Made by a program: the position numbers and the translations under genes. The notes below the pieces were generated by a model. It worked only from the letters and a program-made list of their open reading frames with translations. It was not told where the DNA came from and did not search any database. This document shows positions 1-7,157 of a DNA stretch of 42,278 nt, piece after piece. The DNA is from Nonomuraea jiangxiensis. GTDB taxonomy: Bacteria > Actinomycetota > Actinomycetes > Streptosporangiales > Streptosporangiaceae. The stretch's first letter is position 1. Every line of letters starts with the position of its first letter. Location: assembly GCF_900099965.1 (NCBI RefSeq), contig NZ_FNDJ01000054.1, positions 1 through 42,278 of the forward strand, given 5' to 3'.

Positions 1-1366
1 CAGGGCCGATGCGTTCTCGGCTGATGGGACGCTCGCGGCGCGTTGAGGCCGGGCGGTTGAGGGGGCACCCCGGGGTATAGATGGCAAACGCGACCCCTGA
101 TGATCGTTGGGTGTCTACGCCAGTCGATCAAGAACAGGGGCCGCGTTCGCGTGCCATCATCCCCGATCGACGTGCTCGCCCGCCACCTGGAGCACGTCAC
201 CATCGCCGACCCACCGGGCGACCTGCCCGATCTGCCGACCCTGGCCCAGGTCCTGGACGCCATCCCCGACCCGCGCAGCCGTCGCGGACGCCGCTACCGG
301 CTCGGCCCACTGCTGGCGTTATCCCTGCTGGCCGTCCTCAGCGGAGCGACCTCCCTCGTCAAGATCACCCGGTTCATCGCCGGGTATGACCCCGCGCTAC
401 GCCAACGAGCCGGTCTGCCCGGCACCGTACGGCTGGCCGCCAGCACCCTGGGTCGCCTGCTCGCCCGCCTGGACGGCGACGACTTCGACACCGCCACCTG
501 CGCCTACCTGGCCATGCTCGCCGCCGACGCATCACCCACCACCAGCCCGCCCTCAGCCCGGACTCCGCTCACCGGCCTGGCCGTGGACGGCAAGACCCTG
601 CGCGGCAGCCGCACTGCCGGCGGCACCACGGTCCATCTGCTGGCGGCCACTCGCCATGACACCCAGACCGTCGTGGCCCAACGCCAGATCGACGCCAAGA
701 GCAACGAGATTCCCGCCTTCACGCCCCTGCTGTCCGGGCTGGACCTCACCCACATGGTGATCACCGCCGACGCCCTGCACACCCAGCACGAACACGCCCG
801 CCACATCATCGCCGCCGGCGGCCACTACCTGTTCATCGTCAAGGGCAACCAGCCCACCCTGCACCGCCGGCTCAAGGCCCTGCCCTGGCGGGAAGCCGTG
901 TTGAACGACCGTACCGACGAGCAAGGCCATGGCCGCCGCGAGATCCGTCGCATGAAGATCTGCACCGTCCGCCCCAACCTGCCCTTCCCCCACGCCGCCC
1001 AGGCCATCCAGGTCAAACGCCGCCGCACCGACCACCGAACCGGCAAGACCACCATCGTGACGATCTACGCCATCACCAGCCTCCCACCCGGACGAGTCAC
1101 CCACCCCCAGCTCGCCGCGCTGATCCGCGGGCACTGGAGCGTCGAGGTCCTGCACCACACCCGTGACGTCACCTACCGCGAAGACGCCTCCCGCGTCCGC
1201 ACCGGCACTGCACCCCGGATCATGGCCAGCCTCCGCAACCTGGCCATCGGCCTGGCCCGCCTGATCGGCTGGACCAACATCGCCGCCGCCACCGACCACT
1301 ACCGCAGCCACCCCGCCGACGGCCTTCAACTACTCGGTCTTACGACATGAGAACGCTTCGGCCCTG
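1..1366 (+). mobile_element. Complete ISAs1-family insertion sequence
   Basis: The element is bounded by terminal inverted repeats at 1-18 and 1349-1366: 18 bases with a single mismatch (left arm CAGGGCCGATGCGTTCTC, the right arm reverse-complemented has A for T at base 10). One transposase gene fills the interior and its stop codon lies inside the right repeat. Length 1366 and the transposase type fit the ISAs1 family. The left end coincides with the first base of the window, so the target duplication on that side cannot be seen; the right flank begins GTCACGTGGC. The insertion lies within the 3' part of a pentapeptide-type gene on the minus strand. Confidence 0.9.
100..1350 (+). CDS. ISAs1 family transposase
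   Basis: DDE transposase of 416 residues that would cut and join the ends of the surrounding element. An N-terminal ISAs1-associated region (about residues 43-135, with LPDLPTLAQVLDAIPDPRSRRG) precedes the catalytic core. The core shows VDGKTLRGS (Asp about 163), ITADALHTQ (Asp about 224), VKGNQPTL, and HWSVE with a downstream DVTYREDASRVRTG block (Glu about 352), the DDE pattern of the family. The frame is intact and near the usual family length of 370-440. The start at 100 is the first ATG in frame; a later GTG at 154 is also possible because there is no strong ribosome site. The gene looks functional. Confidence 0.92.
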   Translation: MIVGCLRQSIKNRGRVRVPSSPIDVLARHLEHVTIADPPGDLPDLPTLAQVLDAIPDPRSRRGRRYRLGPLLALSLLAVLSGATSLVKITRFIAGYDPALRQRAGLPGTVRLAASTLGRLLARLDGDDFDTATCAYLAMLAADASPTTSPPSARTPLTGLAVDGKTLRGSRTAGGTTVHLLAATRHDTQTVVAQRQIDAKSNEIPAFTPLLSGLDLTHMVITADALHTQHEHARHIIAAGGHYLFIVKGNQPTLHRRLKALPWREAVLNDRTDEQGHGRREIRRMKICTVRPNLPFPHAAQAIQVKRRRTDHRTGKTTIVTIYAITSLPPGRVTHPQLAALIRGHWSVEVLHHTRDVTYREDASRVRTGTAPRIMASLRNLAIGLARLIGWTNIAAATDHYRSHPADGLQLLGLTT

Positions 1367-1743
1367 GTCACGTGGCCCTGCTCGCTTAGCTGGAAGGTAC
1401 GCAGTGCCGTATCGGCGGTACGGCGCGCCGTATCGGCGTTGCGGGCGGTGTAGTAGACCGCGACCAAAGCTATGACGCCGGTCGCGATCGCCAGCAGTCG
1501 GCCGCGTACAGCATCCGTGGCCGCGGCGAGATCCTTCGCGTTGAGTTGGTCCGCTCGGACGCCGTCGAGGTGCACCAGTACCCAGCCGGCTCCTGGCCCG
1601 AGCATCCACCCCAGGGCGGCGACCACCAGGACCCCAGCGAGGGCGTATGCAATTCGCGGCCGCGGTAAGCCCTCTGCTGGTTTCCACGCCCAGCCCCACG
1701 CCCGAGACCACTTCTGCCGGGCCTGCTCCGTTCGCTTGCCCAT
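1367..1743 (-). pseudogene. Pentapeptide-type membrane protein, 3' end removed by the IS
   Basis: The surviving N-terminal part has two hydrophobic segments (IAYALAGVLVVAALGWMLG and LLAIATGVIALVAVYYTA) followed by ARNADTARRTADTALRTFQLSEQGHVT. That layout, two membrane spans then an alanine/arginine-rich helix ending in an EQG-VT motif, is the start of actinobacterial pentapeptide-repeat membrane proteins, which normally continue with DRYTKAIEQLG and a repeat domain. Here the frame runs into the inserted element at 1366/1367 and stops within it after a few foreign codons. The repeat domain should lie to the left of the window. The start at 1743 is chosen for its charged N terminus; 1785 and 1803 are alternatives. 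Function of the intact family is not established. Confidence 0.7.
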
Positions 1744-1876
1744 GCTCCCCACGATGCGTAGACACGCCGTGGCTGTCTTCCCCATCGCGGAGATCGAGCG
1801 CAAATCGTCGCCAATTCGGCAGCTCTGTTGTAGTGGTTGATGTTGAGGGTGAAGGCGCGAGCCGTCCCCGTCCGGC

Positions 1877-2199
1877 TCGCGCCCCGGGCGGCCACTGCCC
1901 CTGCTGCACCGGCCGCTCGGCCACGGCGACCTTGAAGCTGCTGCCGGGCCGGAACTTCACGACCCACTTCGTCGGCACAGCGATACGCCCACCGGTCGAC
2001 GGGTTGCGCCTGTCACGTCCTGCCTGCAGCACGGGCTCGAACTTGCCCAGCTCGGCCACCTGGACGGTATTCCCGGCCTCGACCTTCTCACGGATGTAGC
2101 TGAACACGCCGGTCACGTACGGTTCTGCGTGGGCCCGGGTGGGTGCGTCGAGCCTTTCGGCGAGAGCGTCGATGATGTTGCCTTGCGCTTGATGTCCAT
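1877..2199 (-). pseudogene. HU-family DNA-binding protein, frameshifted
   Basis: The minus strand encodes an HU/IHF-like chain: ATG at 2199 gives MDIKRK, then the homologous frame continues as NIIDALAERLDAP and later VTGVFSYIREKVEAGNTVQV, AELGKFEPV, GRDRRNPSTGGRIAVPTK and VKFRPGSSFKVAVAE. These match the HU core (Arg-Asn-Pro DNA-binding arm, then VxKFxPGxxLK). The first six codons are out of frame with the rest by one base, consistent with loss of one G near 2180, so translation from the ATG stops after about 28 codons. The frame also lacks a stop where HU proteins end and overlaps the next gene. A GTG at 2116 could start a shortened product missing helix 1. A consensus error is possible. Confidence 0.6.
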
Positions 2200-2403
2200 G
2201 GTTCTCCCTAGATCGATAGTTGTTGTGGGCAGCGTATAGTGACAGTGATACCGCTGGCGCTATGAGTTAAGCATTTCCGCGGCGATGGCCTGCACGAAAG
2301 CCACAGAACTGTCCCGCCAGGAATGACCGAAGCCCCGGTCGTCACCCAACCCCGGCTACGACTGGCGCGGGCGCCGAGGCTGCCGCGAACGCGAGTGAGA
2401 CGC

Positions 2404-3198
2404 TCAGAGCGGGCCGAGCAGGTGCTGATCGGGTGGCCGCGATCCGTGGGCGTCACCCTTGCGGCGCCGATACCGTTCGGCGCCGTCCGACACCAGGTCC
2501 ACCAGCACGGTGACATCGGGGATCGTCCTGACCTGCCGGGAGATCGCCGGTCGGCCGGCGCCCGTCCAAATGCGTAAGCGCACTCGTCCGCGTTCCACTC
2601 CGGTGATGTCCGACCAGCTCGCGAACCGGTCACCATCGCGTACGCCCTCAGTGGTGACGGTTATCGGGCCGAAGGTTGAGGCACCGGTCGCGGTGATCTC
2701 CGCGCTTCTGCGTGGATGGCTGGTCGCGACCATCTGCTCTTCGACGGACGCGATGAGTTGGTCACCTCCGGCGTAGGGCGGTCTCGCAAGGTTGAGCTTC
2801 GTGCCGTCCTTCAGTACCAGGACACACCTCCCCAAGTCGTCAGGAGGGCTTTGGTAGAGCCGGGTGGTCCACACTCGTATGTGAGCAACGTCCTCCCAGG
2901 TGAAAAGGGTCCTCACGGTGCTCTTCCCCGTTGTGGTGAGCAACCCGTCGGAGCACAGGTACAGTTTCCTGCGGGCCTGCAGCCAGGTGGGCAGGGAGAT
3001 GAGCAACGCCAGCCCGGAGGCCACGGCACCTATGATCTTCCCCAGGTCGTCACCGATGAGCAGGCCCGCCAGCCCAAGACAGGCAAGGGTGACGACGAAG
3101 CTCATCTCTATCGCCACTGACGGGCGATAGCGGTCCACGACCTTGCCCAGGCCGGCATCGGCGGCGATCTGGTCAATCTCAGGCGGGTAGCTTTGCAC
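2404..3198 (-). CDS. Two-span membrane protein of unknown function (DUF6585-like)
   Basis: Intact 264-residue protein. A short cytoplasmic N terminus is followed by two adjacent membrane segments (about residues 30-48, VVTLACLGLAGLLIGDDLG, and 52-70, IIGAVASGLALLISLPTWL). The rest is soluble and beta-rich with regular WxDI/WEDV repeats (TWEDVAHIRVW and SWSDITGVERGRV), as in PH-like or DUF6585 domains of actinobacteria. It starts with GTG at 3198, preceded by an excellent ribosome site (GGAGGTGA, about 7 bases upstream). No catalytic residues are recognisable. Neighbours on the same strand are decayed, so context gives no function. The assignment to DUF6585 is from memory of the pattern and should be treated as tentative. 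Confidence 0.7.
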   Translation of the reverse strand: MQSYPPEIDQIAADAGLGKVVDRYRPSVAIEMSFVVTLACLGLAGLLIGDDLGKIIGAVASGLALLISLPTWLQARRKLYLCSDGLLTTTGKSTVRTLFTWEDVAHIRVWTTRLYQSPPDDLGRCVLVLKDGTKLNLARPPYAGGDQLIASVEEQMVATSHPRRSAEITATGASTFGPITVTTEGVRDGDRFASWSDITGVERGRVRLRIWTGAGRPAISRQVRTIPDVTVLVDLVSDGAERYRRRKGDAHGSRPPDQHLLGPL

Positions 3199-3513
3199 CG
3201 GCGCTCACCTCCCACCCCCATTTGGCCACAAATCCGGCGACGTCGGCCCTTGGTCAGCCACAAGTGACTTAATAGCCAGTCGTTTCACCCAACCGAATCC
3301 GCCTTTGCGGCCGACGTCGCCGTTCAGAAAGCCCGGTATCGCACCGCTTGAACTCCCACCTTTGTCATGAGCTGTGCCGACGACATGCTCGCAAGGACCA
3401 AGGGCCGGGCGCCTCGTTGACCAGGCGCGGACGATCGCCGGTGTGGTCGATCCGGCGGCTGGCGGCTCTCGCCGACGCGGCTTGCAACCTAGAATCGGCG
3501 GTTCACTCGCTGC
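3199..3513. other. Intergenic stretch without a supported gene
   Basis: This stretch lies upstream of the membrane protein gene and downstream of the decayed small-gene operon. Apart from the ribosome site of the membrane protein gene at its left end, no open frame looks coding and no strong hairpin or repeat was found. Confidence 0.5.
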
Positions 3514-3634
3514 CTACTTGGGCCAGCGTGTGACGGGGATGAGGACGGTGTAGTTGCGCTCGTTGCGCAGGCCGGGCACCGCGTGGACGAGGCCCTCGCG
3601 CCCCATCCTTGGACAGCTCATCCACCTGCGTCAC
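3514..3634 (-). pseudogene. Small protein of about 39 residues, frameshifted
   Basis: A GTG at 3634 overlaps the stop of the preceding minus-strand gene as GTGA, the usual sign of translational coupling. It gives VTQVDELSKDG, then a one-base shift is needed to continue EGLVHAVPGLRNERNYTVLIPVTRWPK before a TAG at 3514. The best explanation is one extra G in the run near 3595. The second half reads like the end of a real protein, with hydrophobic TVLIPVTRW. The family is not recognised. It is the last member of the four-part decayed operon 3514-4285. Confidence 0.4.
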
Positions 3635-3906
3635 GGCCGCGCCTCCCTGATCATCGCGGCGGCCTTCGCATGCGCCTCCTTCCACATCAGGTGTTCGCGC
3701 TCGACGAGCGCGCTGGTCAGCCTGTGCCAGGCCATTGCAGCGGTGTCGGCGAACGAGGTTGCCGAGCTTCCGCCGAGCGGCGCGGCGAGCGAGTAGAGTC
3801 ACGTCTCCTGCTCCGCGCGGGTGGCGAGGTGGCCAAAGAAGGAGTGTCAGCACACGGTGATCGAGCGCCCGCACGGCTCGCAGATCGTGCTGTCGAGTAG
3901 ACTCAT
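3631..3906 (-). pseudogene. Small Cys-containing protein with two in-frame TGA codons
   Basis: ATG at 3906 overlaps the stop of the upstream gene (ATGA) and has AAGGAGAAAG as ribosome site. The frame reads MSLLDSTICEPCGRSITVC, TGA at 3847-3849, HSFFGHLATRAEQET, TGA at 3799-3801, then LYSLAAPLGGSS and a long amphipathic helix (WHRLTSALVEREHLMWKEAHAKAAAMIREARP) to a final TGA at 3631. All three parts are in one frame, 91 codons plus stop. Trp (TGG) changed to TGA at both places is the simplest reading, giving CW-HSFF and ETW-LYSL. The CxxC near the N terminus might bind metal. Alternatively only the 19-residue peptide is made. The family is not recognised. Confidence 0.45.
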
Positions 3907-4285
3907 GATCTTTCTCCTTGGAACAGGACCTCCTGCCGGACGGATGCGTCGGGCTTGCCCGAGACGAGCCGCGCCCCGCGTCCGGGCCCATCCGTCACCA
4001 GCAGGTAGGAGGAATCGGTGATGTCGGCGATCGGCGCATCGAGGTCGAAGAGCCCCTCGTGGGACTGATCGACGGCCCGCCGCCAGGCGAGGACGTCGGG
4101 CAGGTTCTTGTCGGGCGGTTGCCGTACCCGTCGTAGCGGAGGCTGAGGACCTCGGGGTCCTCACCCAGAGCGCGAAGGAACTCCTGCTGGCCGGGAGCGC
4201 GCCGCATGCCGCCCGGCACGCTCGCGAGGACGAGCGCCTTGGACGGAACTTCCTGAAGTGCGTCGGCCGTGGTGACGGCGGTCAT
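3903..4285 (-). pseudogene. Unknown protein of about 127 residues, one frameshift
   Basis: ATG at 4285 opens a frame reading MTAVTTADALQEVPSKALVL and on to EVLSLRYDGYGNRP; one missing G near 4112 would restore DKNLPDVLAWRRAVDQSHEG, LFDLDAPIADITDSSYLLV and a C terminus ending VLFQGERS at 3903. Both parts have sensible composition and the restored C terminus overlaps the next start as ATGA, so the operon structure supports a single former gene. No domain is recognised. It heads the run 4285-3514 of three overlapping genes, all now carrying single-base changes. Read support would show whether these are consensus errors. Confidence 0.5.
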
Positions 4286-4431
4286 CCGGCGCCCAGTAGG
4301 AGGCCGTCATGGATGTTCGAATGCGGTCCCGCTGGCGCTTCACGAGGGTCGCGAGGCATTCGCGCGTCGGCACCCCCGCATGGCTCGATCTTGACCAGCG
4401 GTTCCGACCGCTGACCAGGCGAACATCGCAG

Positions 4432-4471
4432 GAACGGGCGGGCCTCCAGTCTTACGGAGTCCCGCCCGTTC
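4432..4471. terminator. Strong GC hairpin, terminator-like
   Basis: Arms GAACGGGCGGG (4432-4442) and CCCGCCCGTTC (4461-4471) are perfectly complementary over 11 bases, with a possible inner CTCC/GGAG pairing. There is no T-run on either strand, as is common for actinobacterial hairpin terminators. It separates the decayed operon from the transposase remnant. Confidence 0.5.
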
Positions 4472-4487
4472 TCGTTGTAGCTCGCGG

Positions 4488-4509
4488 GTTGTGGGCCAGT
4501 TGTGGGCCA
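4488..4509 (+). repeat. Perfect tandem repeat, 2 x 11 bases
   Basis: GTTGTGGGCCA occurs twice back to back (4488-4498 and 4499-4509), just after the hairpin at 4432-4471. No gene covers it. It could be a vestige of an integration or recombination site, but nothing in the window confirms that. Confidence 0.6.
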
Positions 4510-4653
4510 CACCGGAGTTTCCCTCCAAGCCTCGAACGGCCGGAGTCCCATGTAACCGGTGCGTCCTCAGATGCGATTGAGGTTGGACGCGGGCCAGCAG
4601 ATCCGCCGTATCGTCCGGGTGCTGATCGCAATGATCACTTGCCGCCACCACGG

Positions 4654-5045
4654 TTAGCGTGAGAGCGCCTGACCCAGTGTCTGCACCGGCCGGCCGGTGC
4701 AGGGCCGTCCCGGGCGGTGTCTGTCCGTGAAGGTCCACTTGCGCGTCACGAGGTGACGATGCCAGCGCAAGATCGCCGCCGGGGTGACCGGGAACGCCTC
4801 CGCCCACCGGCGGCGGTGGACAAGCGGCGACAACGCGCTGAGCCAGAGCCGGTCGGCGTGACCCCACCGCGGTCGGCCATTGAGCTGCCGGCGGAGCACC
4901 TGATTCTCGTGACGGAGCACGAAACCGAGTTTCCGAGCGGGACAGCGCGAGTGCGCCGATGTCCCCGCCGTGGATTCTCTCGGGTCAGCCGGACGATCAG
5001 CTCTCGGACACATTCGCTCACTCGCGAACATTCTACGTTCACCAT
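4654..5045 (-). pseudogene. Scrambled integrase-core transposase remnant (IS3/IS481-like)
   Basis: Two pieces of one kind of transposase occur in the wrong order. The minus strand at 5015-4953 encodes RELIVRLTRENPRRGHRR, which belongs in the middle of such proteins (just before the DDE domain). Directly downstream, in another frame at 4938-4654, lies N-terminal material: RHENQVLRRQLNGRPRW, SALSPLVHRRRWAEAFPVTP, ILRWHRHLVTRKWTFTDRHR. The usual order is the reverse and the DDE catalytic domain is absent. So this is the scar of more than one rearrangement, not a simple truncated copy. It cannot be functional. Confidence 0.75.
4681..4702. repeat. Perfect 22-base palindrome
   Basis: The arm CTGCACCGGCC is followed immediately by its reverse complement with no spacer. 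It lies at the 3' end of the transposase remnant, within the frame of HRPGRPCTGRPVQTLG. Such a GC palindrome can arise by chance in this composition or mark a rearrangement breakpoint. Confidence 0.6.
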
Positions 5046-5051
5046 CTGTTA

Positions 5052-5078
5052 GACATCCTACGTTGGACGTAGGATGTC
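5052..5078. promoter_or_regulatory. Operator upstream of the sialidase, likely for the GntR regulator
   Basis: A perfect inverted repeat: arm GACATCCTACGT (5052-5063), spacer TGG, then the exact reverse complement (5067-5078). The centre reads CGT-TGG-ACG, which contains the GT-N3-AC core typical of FadR-subfamily GntR operators. It lies 37 bases before the sialidase start, where a repressor would block transcription. The same 12-base word recurs at 7142 and 8121 and nowhere else noticed in the window. Binding by the GntR protein encoded at 8272 is inference. Confidence 0.7.
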
Positions 5079-5114
5079 CCCTCATAACCTTCACCTGTTA
5101 GGAAGGGCGAGGAC

Positions 5115-7034
5115 ATGCACGATGGCTACCCCCAGGAGGGCCGTACCGGGCGCTCCTGGCGCAGCCGGGCGGGCGCCGTAATGGTGCTCGCCGGCTTACT
5201 CGTCAGCGCGTTCAGCGCGCCGGCGACCGCGGCGCCGGCGGAGACCTTCGAGGCCGGCACAACGGGCGAGACCGCACCGTTCGTGGACGAGCAGGTGCTC
5301 TACAAGCAGGGCGACTTCGGATACGGCTGCTTCCGGATCCCCGCCGTGGTGCGGGCCACGAACGGCATGCTCCTGGCGTTCGCCGAGGGGCGGGTGAAGG
5401 ACTGCGGCGACGACGAGGACATCGACCTCGTGCTGCGCCGTTCGGCCGACAGCGGGCGGACCTGGGGACCGCTGCAGGTGATCTCGGAGGGCAACGGCAC
5501 GACCAACGGCAACCCGGTGCCGATCGTTGACGAGCGTACCGGGCGGGTCGTGCTGGTGAGCACCCACAACGGTGCGGAGCCGTGCCCGAACGGCTGTGAC
5601 CGCGACCCCTGGGTGCAGTTCAGTGACGACCACGGGGAGACCTGGTCGGCCGCCAGGGAGATGACCGAGGGCAAGCGTCCGGAGTGGAACTTCTGGTACG
5701 CCACCGGCCCGATGCACGGCATCCAGCTCAAACTCGGCCCGCACGCCGGCCGACTGGTCGTCGGGGCGAGCTTCGAAAGCTGGGACCGGGTCGGCAAGCA
5801 CGTCTACGGCACGCACCTGCTCTACAGCGATGACAGCGGCGTGACCTGGAACATCGGCGCCGAGACGTTCCGCGACGACGGCACGGTCATCGCCCAGGAA
5901 GTCACCGTCGTCGAGCTCACCGACGGGCGGATCTACGCCTCGGCCCGCGAGCGCGGCACCGACGAGGGCAGCCGGGCGTACGCGACCAGCAGCGACAGCG
6001 GCGAGACGTGGGACGCGCCGTTCCGCACCATGCCGGCGCTGGCGACGACGGACGTCCAGGCATCGCTGGTGCGGTTCAGCCAAGAGCGCATCCTCTTCTC
6101 CTCGCCGATGCACCCGGGCGCCCGGGAAGCGATGGGGATCCGGTCGTCCTACGACGAGGGACGCAGCTTCGAGACATGGGACGAGGGCAAGGTCTTCTAC
6201 TGGGGGCCGTCGGCGTACTCGGACATGGTGCGCCTGGACGGCGACGAGGCGGCCTTGATGTACGAGGCCGGCAACATCACGCCGTACGAGCAGATCCGGT
6301 TCGCGCGGTTCAACGAGGCGTACCTGGAGACGCCGAACGGCACCCCGCCTGGCATCCCCGGACCCCCGGCGCCCGGCCCGACGACGCCGGACCAATCGCC
6401 GTACCGCAACCAGGCGTATGTCCGCGGTGGTGCGCAGACCACCGCCGGGCGGTTCGGCGACGGGCTGGCACTGGACCGGGTGGACGACCGGGTGGAGGTG
6501 CCGTTCAACGACTCCATCGACCTCGGCGCGAAGGACTTCACGCTGACCTCCTGGTTCCGGTACTCGGAGCAGACAGGCGCGCACACGATCCTCTGGTTCC
6601 ACCGGGTGAACAAGGGCACCAACCCGCCGGCGCTGTTCCTGCGGGCCGAACCGGCCAGTAACCGCATCCGGGCGATCCTCGCCGTCGACCGGTTCAACGT
6701 GACCGTACAGTCGCCGAGCGCGTACAACGACGGGCAGTGGCACTTCGTGGCGCTACAGCGGGTACGCGGTGAGCTCCGGCTTCTGGTGGACGGCGTACAG
6801 GTCTCGTCGGCGGCGACGCCGGCCGGTTCGGTGACCCTCGGCAAGGAGTTCGGGCTCGAGGGGATCCATATCGGACAGCGGATGGACGGTGTGGACCGCT
6901 TCCGCGGGACGCTGGACGAGGTACGCGTCTACCGGCGCGCCCTCACCGACGCCGAGCTGAACCTGATCCGAGAGCGGAACCTCTCGGTCGGCGGTCAGCT
7001 GGGGCTGCGGCTGCCGTTCGATCACGTCAGCTAA
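5115..7034 (+). CDS. Secreted exo-alpha-sialidase with C-terminal LamG-like domain
   Basis: The 639-residue enzyme should release terminal sialic acids from glycoconjugates outside the cell. An N-terminal signal peptide (charged, then AVMVLAGLLVSAFSAPATAA, cleavage near residue 40) leads into a six-bladed sialidase propeller. This shows the FRIP motif (residues 73-76, first substrate arginine), four Asp boxes (SADSGRTW 110, SDDHGETW 170, SDDSGVTW 238, SSDSGETW 292) and the likely catalytic Tyr in SAYSDM (about 368). After a Pro-rich linker (about 410-425) comes a concanavalin/LamG-type fold (about 434-635, with FTLTSWFRY, DGQWHFVALQR, GTLDEVRVYRRAL), probably glycan binding. AGGAAGGGCGAGG supports the ATG at 5115. 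Control by the operator at 5052-5078 is likely. Glycoside hydrolase family 33 fits. Confidence 0.93.
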   Translation: MHDGYPQEGRTGRSWRSRAGAVMVLAGLLVSAFSAPATAAPAETFEAGTTGETAPFVDEQVLYKQGDFGYGCFRIPAVVRATNGMLLAFAEGRVKDCGDDEDIDLVLRRSADSGRTWGPLQVISEGNGTTNGNPVPIVDERTGRVVLVSTHNGAEPCPNGCDRDPWVQFSDDHGETWSAAREMTEGKRPEWNFWYATGPMHGIQLKLGPHAGRLVVGASFESWDRVGKHVYGTHLLYSDDSGVTWNIGAETFRDDGTVIAQEVTVVELTDGRIYASARERGTDEGSRAYATSSDSGETWDAPFRTMPALATTDVQASLVRFSQERILFSSPMHPGAREAMGIRSSYDEGRSFETWDEGKVFYWGPSAYSDMVRLDGDEAALMYEAGNITPYEQIRFARFNEAYLETPNGTPPGIPGPPAPGPTTPDQSPYRNQAYVRGGAQTTAGRFGDGLALDRVDDRVEVPFNDSIDLGAKDFTLTSWFRYSEQTGAHTILWFHRVNKGTNPPALFLRAEPASNRIRAILAVDRFNVTVQSPSAYNDGQWHFVALQRVRGELRLLVDGVQVSSAATPAGSVTLGKEFGLEGIHIGQRMDGVDRFRGTLDEVRVYRRALTDAELNLIRERNLSVGGQLGLRLPFDHVS

Positions 7035-7109
7035 GGGGACACGAACCGCTTGGCGATGGCGCTCGCGGGGTCACGTGGGCGTCATCGCCGTGCCTTGACG
7101 GTTTCCGGA

Positions 7110-7133
7110 TGCCCGGTCATGGATAACCGGGCA
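7110..7133. terminator. Hairpin between convergent sialidase and lyase genes
   Basis: Arms TGCCCGGT (7110-7117) and ACCGGGCA (7126-7133) are complementary over eight bases with the loop CATGGATA. The position between two convergent stop codons suits a bidirectional terminator. There is no T-run. Confidence 0.5.
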
Positions 7134-7141
7134 CCCGACAG

Positions 7142-7153
7142 GACATCCTACGT
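7142..7153. promoter_or_regulatory. Isolated copy of the sialidase operator half-site
   Basis: GACATCCTACGT is identical to the arm of the operator at 5052, but the second arm is missing (CCCGCTACG follows). It lies four bases beyond the stop of the lyase gene, between convergent 3' ends, so it serves no visible promoter. With the preceding bases it forms AGGACATCCT, also palindromic. Confidence 0.55.
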
Positions 7154-7157
7154 CCCG

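Noticed and set aside
1340..2116. A 258-residue protein starting with the HU core
   Set aside because: Only the first about 70 residues are HU-like; the rest is a frame shadow of the next minus-strand gene and runs into the IS.
3631..3906. Selenocysteine or reassigned TGA in the small Cys-containing gene
   Set aside because: TGA is an ordinary stop throughout the window, no selenocysteine-insertion hairpin was recognised after either TGA, and the neighbours carry other lesions; TGG to TGA mutation or sequencing error is simpler.
5196..6743. A 515-codon open frame on the minus strand
   Set aside because: It lies wholly antisense to the sialidase gene, has arginine/valine/glycine-rich composition without domains, and results from high-GC codon bias.
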